Source: Strigops habroptila
Taxonomy: Eukaryota; Chordata; Aves; Psittaciformes; Psittacidae
Assembly: GCF_004027225.2 (NCBI RefSeq)
Contig: NC_044290.2
Coordinates: 8,944,906 to 9,008,905, forward strand
Length of the DNA: 64,000 nucleotides
Direction: 5' to 3'
The translations under genes were made by a program, and so were the position numbers. Within the stretch, counting starts at the first letter, position 1. Every line of letters starts with the position of its first letter. Positions 48,001-59,254 of the stretch are shown one piece after another. A model generated the notes under the pieces. It did no database searches. It was not told the origin of the DNA and saw nothing but the letters and a program-made list of their open reading frames with translations.

Positions 48001-50976
48001 TCCTGAATGTGCATTTTCATACTCTTAAGAGATACTCTTTTAAGCTTGACCATCCCATCTTCTCACAACTTCAGGATAACAATCCTGCATTGATAGGATA
48101 AGTGGTCCAGGATGTGCCATATGTTCACCAACACTAAGGGACATTCTTCTGCAATGTTCCTGTCATCCAACACCAGTGGGGTCAAAGAGCATAACTGTTT
48201 ATAAACCACAGAGACACAAGGTAATGAATATTAAATCCCAGTTCATATGACGATTCATTTGCACTACCCTCCTGGCCTTTATGGGAAAACACCACTATTT
48301 ACTAGGTTTTATTGATCTTCTCTTATCCTTGTCCATCAGTTGTCTCGTCTTTTAGAACACTAACTTCACTGCTGCACTATGTATTGATTAGGACTTTGCA
48401 CAGCAGAATAACACACCCTGCTGATCATAAAGGAGAGAGTTAAATAGGAGAGAAAGACAATGAGCTAGGTATTTTGAAAAGCAGGAAAGCAAGACAGGCA
48501 AGATCAGAGAATAAACCCTTTTTTACCATTATATTCTAATGTCTCTCCAATGATACCTACAATCAGCTTCAGAGACAACAGTCCTGAGTACCCAGAGAAT
48601 AAAGATGACTGGTAAATAACCTGACACCTTAGAACTCTGAAGCAGGAAGAAAAAACATACAGGCATTACTGAACACCGCAGATATTTCAGCCACTCTAAC
48701 CTGCTCTGTTGTGAAAACTTGCTCCTCTGCTTCCTACCTCTCAGGATTTCCAAGGGGAGCAGGACTGGCCGTGGCTGACACAGGAAGTTTTTAAGCAACT
48801 CCAATGCTTTATTTGAATAATTTCAACTTCAGGCAGTCGCCCCCTATTTTACAGAGATATTGTCATCAAGGACTTATTTTTTTTTTAAATCAGTAATCAA
48901 CAGCTTTACACATACCAGAATGTTATGCACTGGAGGAATAAACTCAGAATGGGGAATACTAACTAATAATCCTAAACTTTCACTATTTACTGTGGTGCCT
49001 CTGGAGGTCTTAGATCTTGCTCTTATACTACAGTGAGATTTCTGAGGGACAGACAGCACTGTACTGTGTAGTTTTGCTTTTGCTCCACAGCCGTTAAATA
49101 CTGCTCTTCCTCAAGGTACCTACAATGGTGTTACTCAGCTCAATTTAGAAAAACTGTTCCCAATCTTTCAGAAAAATCTGGAGATTTTCAGTTTCCATTC
49201 CAGCCTGCAACAATAAAACTTTGCAAGCACAAGCCTGTTTCTGTATTCCATGTCCTCTTCCAGTAGGCCTGATGACGATGCTGCCTTCCCTACAGACCTG
49301 CACCGTAGAGACATGAAGCAACAAAACACTTAGAACTAGTGAGGCAACAATAGAAAATACTTTGACAACTGTCTCTGTGTCACAAATTTCATCAATTTCC
49401 CAAAAATACAACATCCAGACAGGAAACAGCATATCTGAGACAGCAAGAGACATCAGTGAGAAGATCCCAAACATGGAGAAGCCTGGCAGACCTGGAGCTT
49501 GTGCATCGTTTCCCAACAGATGAGTCTCAGCAGAGTTCTTCAGAGGACCTCTTTAAAAAATAATAATAATAATTAAAGAAACCTCCTGCCTAACCTAGTT
49601 AAGCAATCTGATTTTCTCCTCCTCTCCTTCATATCCCTTCCTTCCCTCAACACAAAAGCTTAATTCCACAGCATATACCGTTACTTGCTTATTTCTCAGA
49701 ACACAGACCCAGCCTTCCACTAGGAATAAATAGCACAAGATGTCGAAGCCTTCATGTCAGGATGGCTCGAGAACTGCAAAGATGCACCTCTCTGCTTGCC
49801 CCATCAGTTTGCTGCAGTCCTTTCTCCCACCACACTGACCAATTCATTCTCCTAAACTCCAGCACGAAAGGACTTTACACGGCATAGTAACTGACAACTC
49901 TCTATCAGAAAACAAAAGGGAGATGAAGATGGAACTAAGGTAATTAAAGTACGTATCTGGTACACTGAACACACAGCATTTTCTATCTTCAAAGTACACT
50001 GCCAAAAATAAAAACTAAAAGCCCATATAAGATATTTCTTTACAGAATACATACTCCCCTTGAAGAGCTGATTAACTGGTTTCTGTAAACCCACAGGCAG
50101 GGTGCTTGAGTAGATAACTACAAACACCCATGTCAATGCCACATACACGTAATGAAGGTTAACGCTATCTTACAAACAACATACTTCAACAGAATTAGTT
50201 CACATAATTCAAATACTACTACTTTTTTCATATGAAGACTTCTTTTGCGCTACATCACACTGTGAATGTGGTAATTTACATGTAAAACTGCAAACTGCAT
50301 TTTCTTAACAAGACGTTGTGGAGCTACACAAAGCTACGAGCTATAGCCATAAGAGCTGCAGATGTCACAGGGCAAGAAAGAAGAGACTACTCAGTGGGAG
50401 CAAGCCTTCACATTAACTTGACTTTGTAAAATTCAGGAGGAGGTTAAATAGCTGAAAAACACTAATAATCAAAAGGGGACTTGGAATAAAAGGGTTTTCC
50501 GCACATAAAAAGTAGTGAAGAGAATTAGACTGTAGGAATCTAGTCTAATAAAAATCAATAAAGCTACTAAACTGCCCTCCATCAAATTCTCTTTTAATTC
50601 TCTCCTTTGTCATGATGCCTTAAAAAAAGCTTAATAATCGTATTATTAATGTGCTGAAATCATTGCCTGCTTGTATTGTCTGTTTGCCTAATTTAGTCAT
50701 CTGTTATCTCTTGAAATACAAGCACTTTCGAGAACATATTTTCCCATCATCGTACAACACCTTGGAAAATCAGAAGTATTTCATGAATAGGGTTCCCAGA
50801 TGTCACATGCCAGTGCAGATAGGTTGTTTTTCCTGGAAATGTCAGTGAAAGTTTAAAATACATTAAACAACTTATCTGCTTATTATCTGGAATTTCAAAA
50901 TCTGACAACTACGTTACCCCACAAGCAGCTCGGGAGTTACTTTTATGCTTGTCATTTCTTGTCTGTAACTGTTGCG

Positions 50977-51056
50977 GAATCACAATATAAGTTTAGGTTG
51001 AAAGAGACCTCTGGAGCTAGTCTGGTCCAACATCTTGCTCAACATAGGGTCAACTT
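50977..51056 (-). mobile_element. CR1 LINE 3' fragment, diverged
   Basis: Antisense CR1 end: GAATCACAATATAAGTTTAGG, then AAAGAGACCTCTGGAG and GGTCCAACATCTTGCTCAA. It becomes unrecognisable after about 51056, though degraded CR1 may continue. Confidence 0.7.
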
Positions 51057-54000
51057 CCAGCTTTATATCAAGGAGAGGACACCAGGACTAAGGTCAGCCA
51101 TATGCAGTATTGCAAGTCTTGTTCTGATCATCAGAGATCTTGGGCCATCAATGCAAGGCAGTCTATCAGTTTAGACAGCTCTGCATGGAGGCTTTTCTCT
51201 GAACAGGTCTCTCATGACCTAGCAGGCACAAAGCCAACACTGCCTTACTTAACTCACTCGTTTGCCCCTTAAGTGCTGCATTCTTCAGCAGTCCTGACAC
51301 ATGGGCTCAGTTCTCTCACTATTTCACTGTTCTACCATCCTCCCCCTTGAAATCACAACACATCCTTTCCAGTGTCTGCCTTGCATTACCTACAGTAAGA
51401 AAAGTCATTGATCTTCCCCTTTATTAGGCACATGGGGCACCCTTATGCATTTCTAGAGTTGATTTCTACTTTGAATACATTAAATCTCTTCTAATACCAC
51501 GTACACACAAAGGATCACAGTATTAACACTTATCTTTATTTCTCTAATCTCTAAGCCTACACTACACTCATTTTCCAACATACATTGTCATCTGATTGTT
51601 TCATTTAGGGCAGTACGGGCTTCTAGAATATGATGCCTTTATTCAAGGGTAAGTGCTTTAGAGCACACAATTAACACTACTACTTACTGCGGACATTTGA
51701 TACCACAATTTCTAGCTTACCGAAGGAAAAGAATAAAAATCCAGAGATTTGAGGGACTTTTCCAAGCTCCCAGATTGTGTTTCAGACCAGAAATTAGTTG
51801 CCATCCTCTTCATGCTTTTGAAACCTGCAATTTATCCTAATAAACAGCCTTAATTTTTCTTCAGCTCCTGAGCAGGTATCAGCTACACTCTGCGCACTCA
51901 GCACCACAATTCATTCATCTCATGGGCCGTAACAGAACAGGCCAGGGGAACAACAGCACTTGAAACATACCCTTACATATGTTCACTGCCACGCTTGCAA
52001 CCGATCACCTGCACACTCACACAACATAAGGCTGGCAGCCTTTCTGACATGCTACAAGAGAAGCCTTCTGATTTCATCTAATGGATTTGGTTGAGTTTGC
52101 ACAGAAAGGCGATGTTAGAGCAGCACAATCCCCAAATCTATCTACTAAGAAGCTGTTAGAATGCACCTTCAGTCCTCTAGCTACATGATTTGAAATTTCA
52201 GTTATATTAACCTTGCATTTACTAGGTAAATTTCCCTATCTTCCACTGCTTTGTTTACGTGATGACCACAGCAGGGAAATTGCTGGCATTATACGTTCTC
52301 CAGGTGTCCTGCTCCACACTCTTTACTTAGTAGAACAGTTGTCTTAGAAGTTCTTTAGTTAGAAACAACTAAGCATTTGCTATTAATATTTGAAACTACT
52401 AAGTGTTCTTCTCATGCAAAAAGTAGTATGCGATTAACACATGTACTTTACTGGGCTGTGTCCTTCAAGTTCTTACTTTGGATTTCATTAAATGATTTTC
52501 TTTTCTGAAACAAAAGCAATATAGGTCATTTAAAGAAGTTCTTTGCGTGAACCAAAGTAAAGTTCACAAGAGAAGTACTCAGCTTACCAACACAATTCAC
52601 AGGGGATACCATACCCCAGGAGAGTCCAGTACAAGACATCTTTGAATACAAAATCACCTTCTTGGTCTTTTGCTCAAGCACCTTACCCTGCCCTGCCTTA
52701 GAAATGCTGCCTCAAACCTCAGCACCTACCTGGAGTATTATTATGTCACCCACATCAGAGCAGCTTGCTAGATCAGTAACCTCTCACATATCATAAAAAA
52801 ACATGATGTCAGTCTTTTAAAAGTCTATTCTAACATCAAAAACATTAGTTTACTTTCTTTTGCTTAAGTTAAAGTGCTTGTACCTCTAATTTAGCACGTT
52901 TTCAATTAAGAGAATATTGAAACGGTACTCACTCACGCTGCCTGAGTTTTATTCAGAGTTTAGGAATATGAAGCTATTTCAAAATTAAAGAAAAAACCCA
53001 CATCTTCTAGTAAAAAAAAAAAAACAAACCACCCCTGAGACTGTGAGCCTGCCTTGCTCTCCCAGTTATGCAGGCAAGATCATCTTGAAAGAGTTGTGTG
53101 AAGACAGAGGAGTATGACAAAGCATCTTAACAGAAGGTAATCTTAGAGCACTGAAGTCTTACACTGATCTATCTTATAGTTACAACATGAAAGTTACACA
53201 CAAAAGTTTAAGTTAAACTCAGCTGTACATTTAACTCCCCTAAATTATGGGCAGAAGTTCCTTCAGACATTTGCTGACAGATAAAGATCATGAAGAAGCT
53301 GAGCACACACATTTAGAAGGAACTTTAGCACATGCTGAAGAGACACGTTAAACGCATTTAGATATTGAACTGCAACAGAGAGGTGAAATACAAACGATAC
53401 TGAGAATCAAGAGAAGCAGACACTAAAGAGCTGACATCTAAGACGAGAAGGAAACAATTTTAGGAGCCAGACACAAAAAGCTAATTGGAAATCCTCTCCC
53501 CGGTTCCACCGAGAATAAACGTTATCGCTGTTTCTGCTGCTTGTTTTTAAGGTACCGCTTCTACTTCAGCAGCGCTCCTGCCAGACCGCATACCCCGCTC
53601 AGCCAACCCTCCAGCTCGGTTACCCTGATGGCAGGGGGAAGTAACTCCATCCCGCCGGACCTTGCCCGCGAGTAAAAATAACCCCGCACCAGCCGCGCCT
53701 GACCCGGCCCGGGCACGGCTCAGCACCGCCGGCCGCTCCGCAGCCCCACTACCCGCCCGGGTCCCTGCGGCCGGACCGACAGCAGCGCCCGCCGGCCCCT
53801 CACGGCCGCCATCAGCCCCTACCGGACCGGCCGCCCCTCGGGGCGCCCCGGCCGCCCGAGGCCCGGCCCGGCCCGCCTCCCTTCGCCGCCAGACACCCGT
53901 TCCTTCGCTCCTGCCGCCAGCGCCGCGGAGCCCGCCAGGCTCCCGCGCCTCACGCCGGGCGCTGCTGCAGCGGCGCTTCCCGCCCCAGCGGGTGCGGCGA

Positions 54001-54064
54001 GGAGCGCGGGCGCTGCCCGGAGCGGGCCGAGGCGGCGCGGCGGGGCCCGCCCTGCCTCACTTAC

Positions 54065-54180
54065 CTTACCCGCAGCTCATGGCACTGCCCGGCGCGGCCC
54101 CGGCGTCCCACGGCCCGCGCCACCAGCGCCGCGCCGGGCGGCGGCAGGGGGAGGAGAGGCGGCGGGGCTGCCCGGCGCCG
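54065..54180 (-). other. TEX2: TEX2 exon 1 (5' UTR), 5' end approximate
   Basis: Only the 3' border is seen: a tandem donor on the minus strand, GTAAGGTAAGT, allowing cleavage after 54065 (GTAAGT) or after 54070 (GTAAGG). The 5' end is set roughly from the CCAAT/GC-box cluster and may be wrong by 100 bases or more. The exon contains an upstream ATG at 54080-54078 (see findings). Confidence 0.55.
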
Positions 54181-54483
54181 CCAATCCGGGCCCCGCGGTG
54201 GGCCGGGCCTGCCGGAGCCGCCGCAGCGCCGGACGGAGGGGCGGGGCGGGGCCCGCCGCGGGCGGGAGGCGGGAGGTGTGAGGCGGGCGCGGCCTGGCCG
54301 GGCTCAGGGGGGGCTCCATGAGGGGGGACTCGCCCCTTCCCTCAGGCGGCAGTTCGCTGCCAAAGTTTCAGGCAGCGGTGACACAACGAAACGGTCCCCA
54401 AAACGCGGAGCCGCTCGGGGAGATGGTAACGGGCCGGCACGGGGCCGTGCCGGTAACACGTACAGCCCCCCGTGCCCTGAGAA

Positions 54484-54504
54484 CGGCGGCGGCGGCGGCG
54501 GCGG
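54484..54504. repeat. CGG trinucleotide repeat (7 units)
   Basis: Seven perfect CGG units at the distal edge of the TEX2 CpG island, outside any supported exon. Confidence 0.95.
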
Positions 54505-54560
54505 TGGTGAACCTCCCGATCCCCCGTGTCTGCGCTGACCGCGTTTGGGAGCAGCCGGTT

Positions 54561-57500
54561 GCAGGAAGCGCTGCCTTTGGCTGGGGTTGGTCTCGCCAAG
54601 GCAAATGCTGACCGCTGTCATCCCTGACTACATCGTGTGGTGGAAGGAGCTGCTGCCTGCAGGAAATGTACATTCGAGCACACAAAATACAGCTGTTCGG
54701 TGGCAAAACGTTATACAAATAGCCAAAAATTACCTGGTACCCAACCAGCGAGGCAGCTCTCCTAGGAAACACACCGTGCCAGAGGTCCTTTTATTTACTC
54801 CTCGTGTTTCCCAATTTGCAGCAGACTGAGAAAGAAAAAAAAGTATCTCTGTCAAAAGGTTGTTTTCCCAGTAATGGTCTGTGCAATAAATTACAACCTT
54901 ACCACTGCTTTTACCCTTCACTTAATTGCTCTTGCTTCCTGAGACAGTTAATAATGAGATTACAACATTTGCACTGGGTTAGATACATGTTGGCCTTAGC
55001 TAGGCAGGTTTCTTTAGATACCCCATGGATTAATCTGGCCACTGCACTTTGCTCCTCTTTACCAATTTCAGTTCAAATTAAAACATGACGAATCCCTTGA
55101 AACCTTTCAGACTCCCCTCGTTTCACACCAGTGTTCAAATTTATGATACTTTACGAGGTGATGAGGTAAAAATTAATTTATTTACTAGCTGACATTTAGC
55201 GGGATATGTGAGCAGAATTGAAATTGCTTCAAACTAGCTAATGTTAAGAGTTAAATATAGAAACATAGAATCATAATTATATACCAATATATAATATTAA
55301 TTTTCAAATAGTTTACTCTCTTCTCTACAGCTATAGCTCAGGCAGGGGCCCTGTTACACTAGGCATTGTATATGTGGTCGGTAGTAGGTTTTGCTGTCTA
55401 GTTCAAAAGTAGGTGCAGGTAGCACTGATCCTGCTTTTCTCTTTACATTTCAGGGACGATTCAGTGCTGTGGAAGTGAATTATCACCCGGCACCTTTGAG
55501 TTCTTCAAGGCTCTTAGTGGCTGTTTTTAGAACCAGGATTCCTGCATGTAGCTGTAAAACCAGAGGTACTGACAGTGGCCAGCACCCAGCACAACCTGCT
55601 CCAGCAAGGAAAGGCCTGAGCTCACCAAATGGAGGGCGAGAACCTTCAAGCCATTGGATGTCCAAGCTGTAAACTTAGCAATCTTGAGTCTCTACAACCT
55701 GAAGGAACCCAAGAAAAGGCTGCACTGTGTGAGCATCACTGCATCACCATTCTTTATTCTACAGTCTTTATAATTAAAAAGACAACATATTTTAAATATA
55801 TGTGAAAGTGTATTCAATCATCAGGCACAGGTTTCTTTTCATAGCTGTCACTGTATATAGGGAGACCTTTGAATCATTATACAAAGCTGATATTAATGTT
55901 TCCAAAGGCTGAAGATAAGATAATGGTTGCTTTCTTAACAACAGGTTTTCCCCACAGGAACAGGGACTGTGGCTGAAACTGTGACTAATGGTTTGGTTTT
56001 TGGTATGTTAAACCATAAACAATTCACTAGAATTTCTGAAGCTTTTCCTGCCCTGCATTTGCACCTAATTTGGGCAACATGTGGCCTTAAAGGCCTGACC
56101 TCAAGAGGAATATTTTTGCACCTAACGTTGAGTGCTCAGCAGAGGCTTCTTCCATAGAGTGACATGTGCAGCCACTGGGAAAAACTGGGCACAAGCTGTG
56201 ACTGACCAGGTTACCTGCCTCTGAGCTTCGTGGCATACATTGGAATCCTCTTCTAAAGGCAAGTCCCAGCCAGATGGAAGAGGGAAAAAGGAAGAATCTC
56301 TGCATTTTTGAATCATTCAGTGCTGTATGAGTAAAGTCTTTTGTTGGATAATTTATCTTCCACCCATCCTACAAAAAGACAAGCGAATAAAGTAATGCAT
56401 ATTTATTTTTAACATTTCAAGATCCTATGTATAAATATGCAGTCATTCTGAGGAACAACAGGCCTGCAGGTTCTAGAAATAGGTATCTGTAGTCAGGAGC
56501 TGCTTTTGAAAAAAATTACTTTAATCACTTGGAATATGTGAGGCAGACATTTAAATGCCTTTTAAAAGCAGGCTGTAAAATAAGAAGTAATATTTCTCTC
56601 CCAGAGCTGCTGGGAGGCTCAGTTCATTTCTCTCTAATGCCCCCATCAGAATTTCACAGCTCAGGACAGTTTAAAGCTTGTGCTTTTGTGGGTAGAGAAT
56701 ATTACATGAGATTTGGGTTTCCAAATGGTTTTCACAACCGTCTCATTGCCATCAGATCTCCTGGGGAAGACCCAAGAACTGCAGGACAGACCTGCTTGCA
56801 ATTTAATGCCGAGAAGCTTTAAAACGAATGAGGCAGCAGCTGTGCCTGAACGCGTGAATCTTGGCATACGTGGTCCTGTGTGTGTCTGAGAACAGCTTTA
56901 CTGTTGTTTGTTATCTATCTGTACAATATTAAACGCAATGAAAAGATGCTTAGCACGGAAAAAACAAACAAGCCCCCCGGCCCACTCAATGTGTGCAGCA
57001 ACCCAGCAAGCACTTGCATGGCCAAGGCTTCCCAGTGGGCTTCAGCTGGTTCTGACTACGGGTACAGAGAGTGTGAGCTTCCTGAATGCCACACTCCTTC
57101 CACAGTGCTCGTGTGCCTTTCTTCTGCTTATCAGATGCTGAAGCAATAGTGTCCTCAGCACCTCCTAGTTCTTTCCCTGCCCAATGGCTTCACTGTTGCC
57201 TTTGAGCCTGAGTTCAGTATGTTGCCAATCTGCCCACCTTGGCCTCCAACCCATCACTTCTCCCCACCAGCTGATCCCAGCCCCTGATCAGCAGTGCTTC
57301 TGCCTGGCTTCTCGCTGGCACAAAGGAGCACAGCCAGGTCAAACTCTCCTTGGGTATGTGGGCCTAGCTTCAGCTTGGCTTCTAAAACCCCCTGGGACCT
57401 TCAGAAGCTCTGAGCATTTGTTGCTTCCTGTGCTAAAGCACATGATTCTGTGGGGGTTTTTCTTGTATTGCTGCTTCATTTTTAAAGTTGAGCTGAAGAT

Positions 57501-59117
57501 AGAGCCTCTCCTCCTCATATGTCCTTGTGATCTTCCTCTTTCCCTCTGTCCTTTATTTTATTTTTAATTTATTAAAGGTTTCTAGATTGCCAAGTATCTG
57601 TGGAGAAACAGCTATATGCTACTCCTCACATCAAGTCTTTGCATATACTCAGAAAAGACACATTTCTAGAGCCAGGGGAGATTCTAACTTCCACCTATCT
57701 CCCTGCAACTGTGAGCTAACGCTCTGTGCAGCAGCACAGCCTCTCTTGTGGCTGCCCAAGTGGCTTTCAAGTGGCTTCACAGAACAGGCTAAAACAAGGT
57801 CAGCAGGGCATGCAGAGCTAGAACCGTGCTGCTGAGGCATCATCCAGAGGCAGACCTCTTCCCAGGGAAGGTGCTTTGCAATGCAGCCTAGGTCAAACAC
57901 TCTGAACGCTGTGAATTCACACCGGTTTCTTCAGACCTGCAAAAACCTTCTTGATGTTTCTCACATAGGCCTATCTCCCCCCCCAGCACTGAACTCAGAT
58001 ACAGAAAATGGCCAGTGCATACCTACAGCAGCAATGCCGTCCATCCCCGGGGAAGAGGTGGGTCCGTCTGCCCTGCAGAACAGCCACGTGCATGCTGCCA
58101 AAGTCACATGAAGGTTGCGAGAGCTGGTATCTGTATTTCAGTGTACCTGGCAAATGCACAAAACTCTAAAAGCCTGAAATTTGATCTGCTCATGGAAGAG
58201 AAGTCAATACCCCTCCCTCCACAGAGACCTTTGTGAGTTAGAATATATGCTGGCTGAGTGCTGGAGTTCTTCAAAGCACAACTGTGACAAAACACAAAGC
58301 TGGAGGAAGGTATTGAGGATACACTGGCACTAGTCTACATTTTGTCTGCGTAGGGATTACACCAGAAGTCCTTGGCAATAACATCAGATGCTACAGACAA
58401 CTTTGTATTAATCAGGAAAAGCAAAGCACAAAATAAACAACATGTGTCCTGACCTTTCAGCTGCGAACTCATTCACCTATTTTAAATCTACAAGTAAATT
58501 TAGTACTCCTGATACAGAACAGCTGAAGCTACATATTTAAAGCAGGCACATACGCTGCAACTTTTCCACATGCACAGCTCTACCACAGGAACATTAACGC
58601 CAGCCAGCAGTACCCATCTGCTCCTGCCTGGACAGATGCTAAGGTTCCACACTGATGTGCCTAATTTAAATGTAAGGGGAAAAGAGCACTGACTATAGAC
58701 TAGAAACAAACAGCAACCTTCAGATCCAGAACTCCAAACCAACTGTCCAATATTCAGGAGGAGCTAGGTCCATAAAGGGGGGAGAAGCAGAACGTATGGT
58801 CAAGTCATCTATGATGATTTTATTGTCCCTTCACAGGGAAAGTCAGAAATATTAATCTGAATGAATGACAAGTGTGACTTGAGAGTGGTTAGTGAAGTTA
58901 CACTGGAGTCCTGCATGAGTGCTGTTACTCAGAATTAAAGTGGTCTTCATTTGATTTAGCTTTCTTCAGTTTCAGAGTGAAGTACTCTAAATCCAGTTAA
59001 TGGCGCTTAATTCTGAATACGAATATCTGCATGGGGTTTAATAGAATTTAACTAATCTATTTTAAGAGATAATTCAGGTAGGGTTTCCTGAATGTCCCCC
59101 TTTGAGGAAAGACTCAC
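54561..59117. other. Intergenic region upstream of TEX2
   Basis: No gene is recognised. Open frames up to 127 codons on the plus strand (near 57.2-57.6 kb) have no domains. AT-rich sequence near 55.2-55.3 kb contains a CATAGAATCATAA string reminiscent of a CR1 end but too short to call. Confidence 0.55.
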
Positions 59118-59254
59118 ATCAATAGGTTTAATGGGAATTGTTCCTGGATCATGCTGGCATGAAGTCAAAACATCACTATCATAAAAATAGCAAATCTTGC
59201 TCAGATGTCTTTGTTCTGAGAGGATTAACAGCTGATCCAGAGCTGAATGTATAC
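59118..59254 (-). other. Candidate orphan coding exon (45 codons)
   Basis: On the minus strand a strong acceptor (TTTCTGATTCTGTTTTTCCAG, AG at 59256-59255) and a strong donor (GAT/GTGAGT) bound a 137-base segment. It is open in one frame (phase 1 in, phase 0 out) and encodes IHSALDQLLILSEQRHLSKI then CYFYDSDVLTSCQHDP and GTIPIKPID. The open frame extends to an ATG at 59438 and past the donor to 59052, 128 codons in all. I do not recognise the family. The D-x-L-L-I-L strand faintly recalls beta-propeller repeats, which is weak. It may be an exon of a neighbouring gene, a pseudogene piece or chance. Confidence 0.25.

Larger units (their letters stand above)
32770..54064 (-). other. TEX2: TEX2 intron 1 (21 kb)
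   Basis: A long intron between the untranslated first exon and exon 2, bounded by a GTAAGT donor and a TTCACAG acceptor. It holds three CR1 tails (33.7, 45.0 and 51.0 kb), two short tandem duplications and otherwise AT-rich unique sequence. I see no exon, tRNA or structured RNA in it; enhancers would not be visible by eye. Confidence 0.75.
53640..54560 (-). promoter_or_regulatory. TEX2: CpG-island promoter of TEX2
   Basis: About 0.9 kb of very GC-rich, CpG-dense DNA spans the untranslated first exon. A CCAAT box (54181-54185 on plus, ATTGG on minus) and clustered GC boxes (about 54237-54265) lie upstream of it, with no TATA box. This suits a dispersed-start housekeeping promoter. The 219-codon plus-strand frame here is a GC-rich artefact, composed almost wholly of Pro, Ala, Arg and Gly. 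A divergent plus-strand transcript is possible but not shown. Confidence 0.8.

Noticed and set aside
53662-54321. 219-codon plus-strand frame at the TEX2 promoter
   Set aside because: Low-complexity Pro/Ala/Arg/Gly product of a CpG island, antisense to TEX2 exon 1, with no start or splice support.
57184-57567. 127-codon plus-strand frame upstream of TEX2
   Set aside because: No domain, no promoter or splice support; length within chance expectation.
58500-58742. 80-codon minus-strand frame with a partial acceptor-like tract
   Set aside because: No matching donor and no recognisable family; weaker than the three candidates kept.
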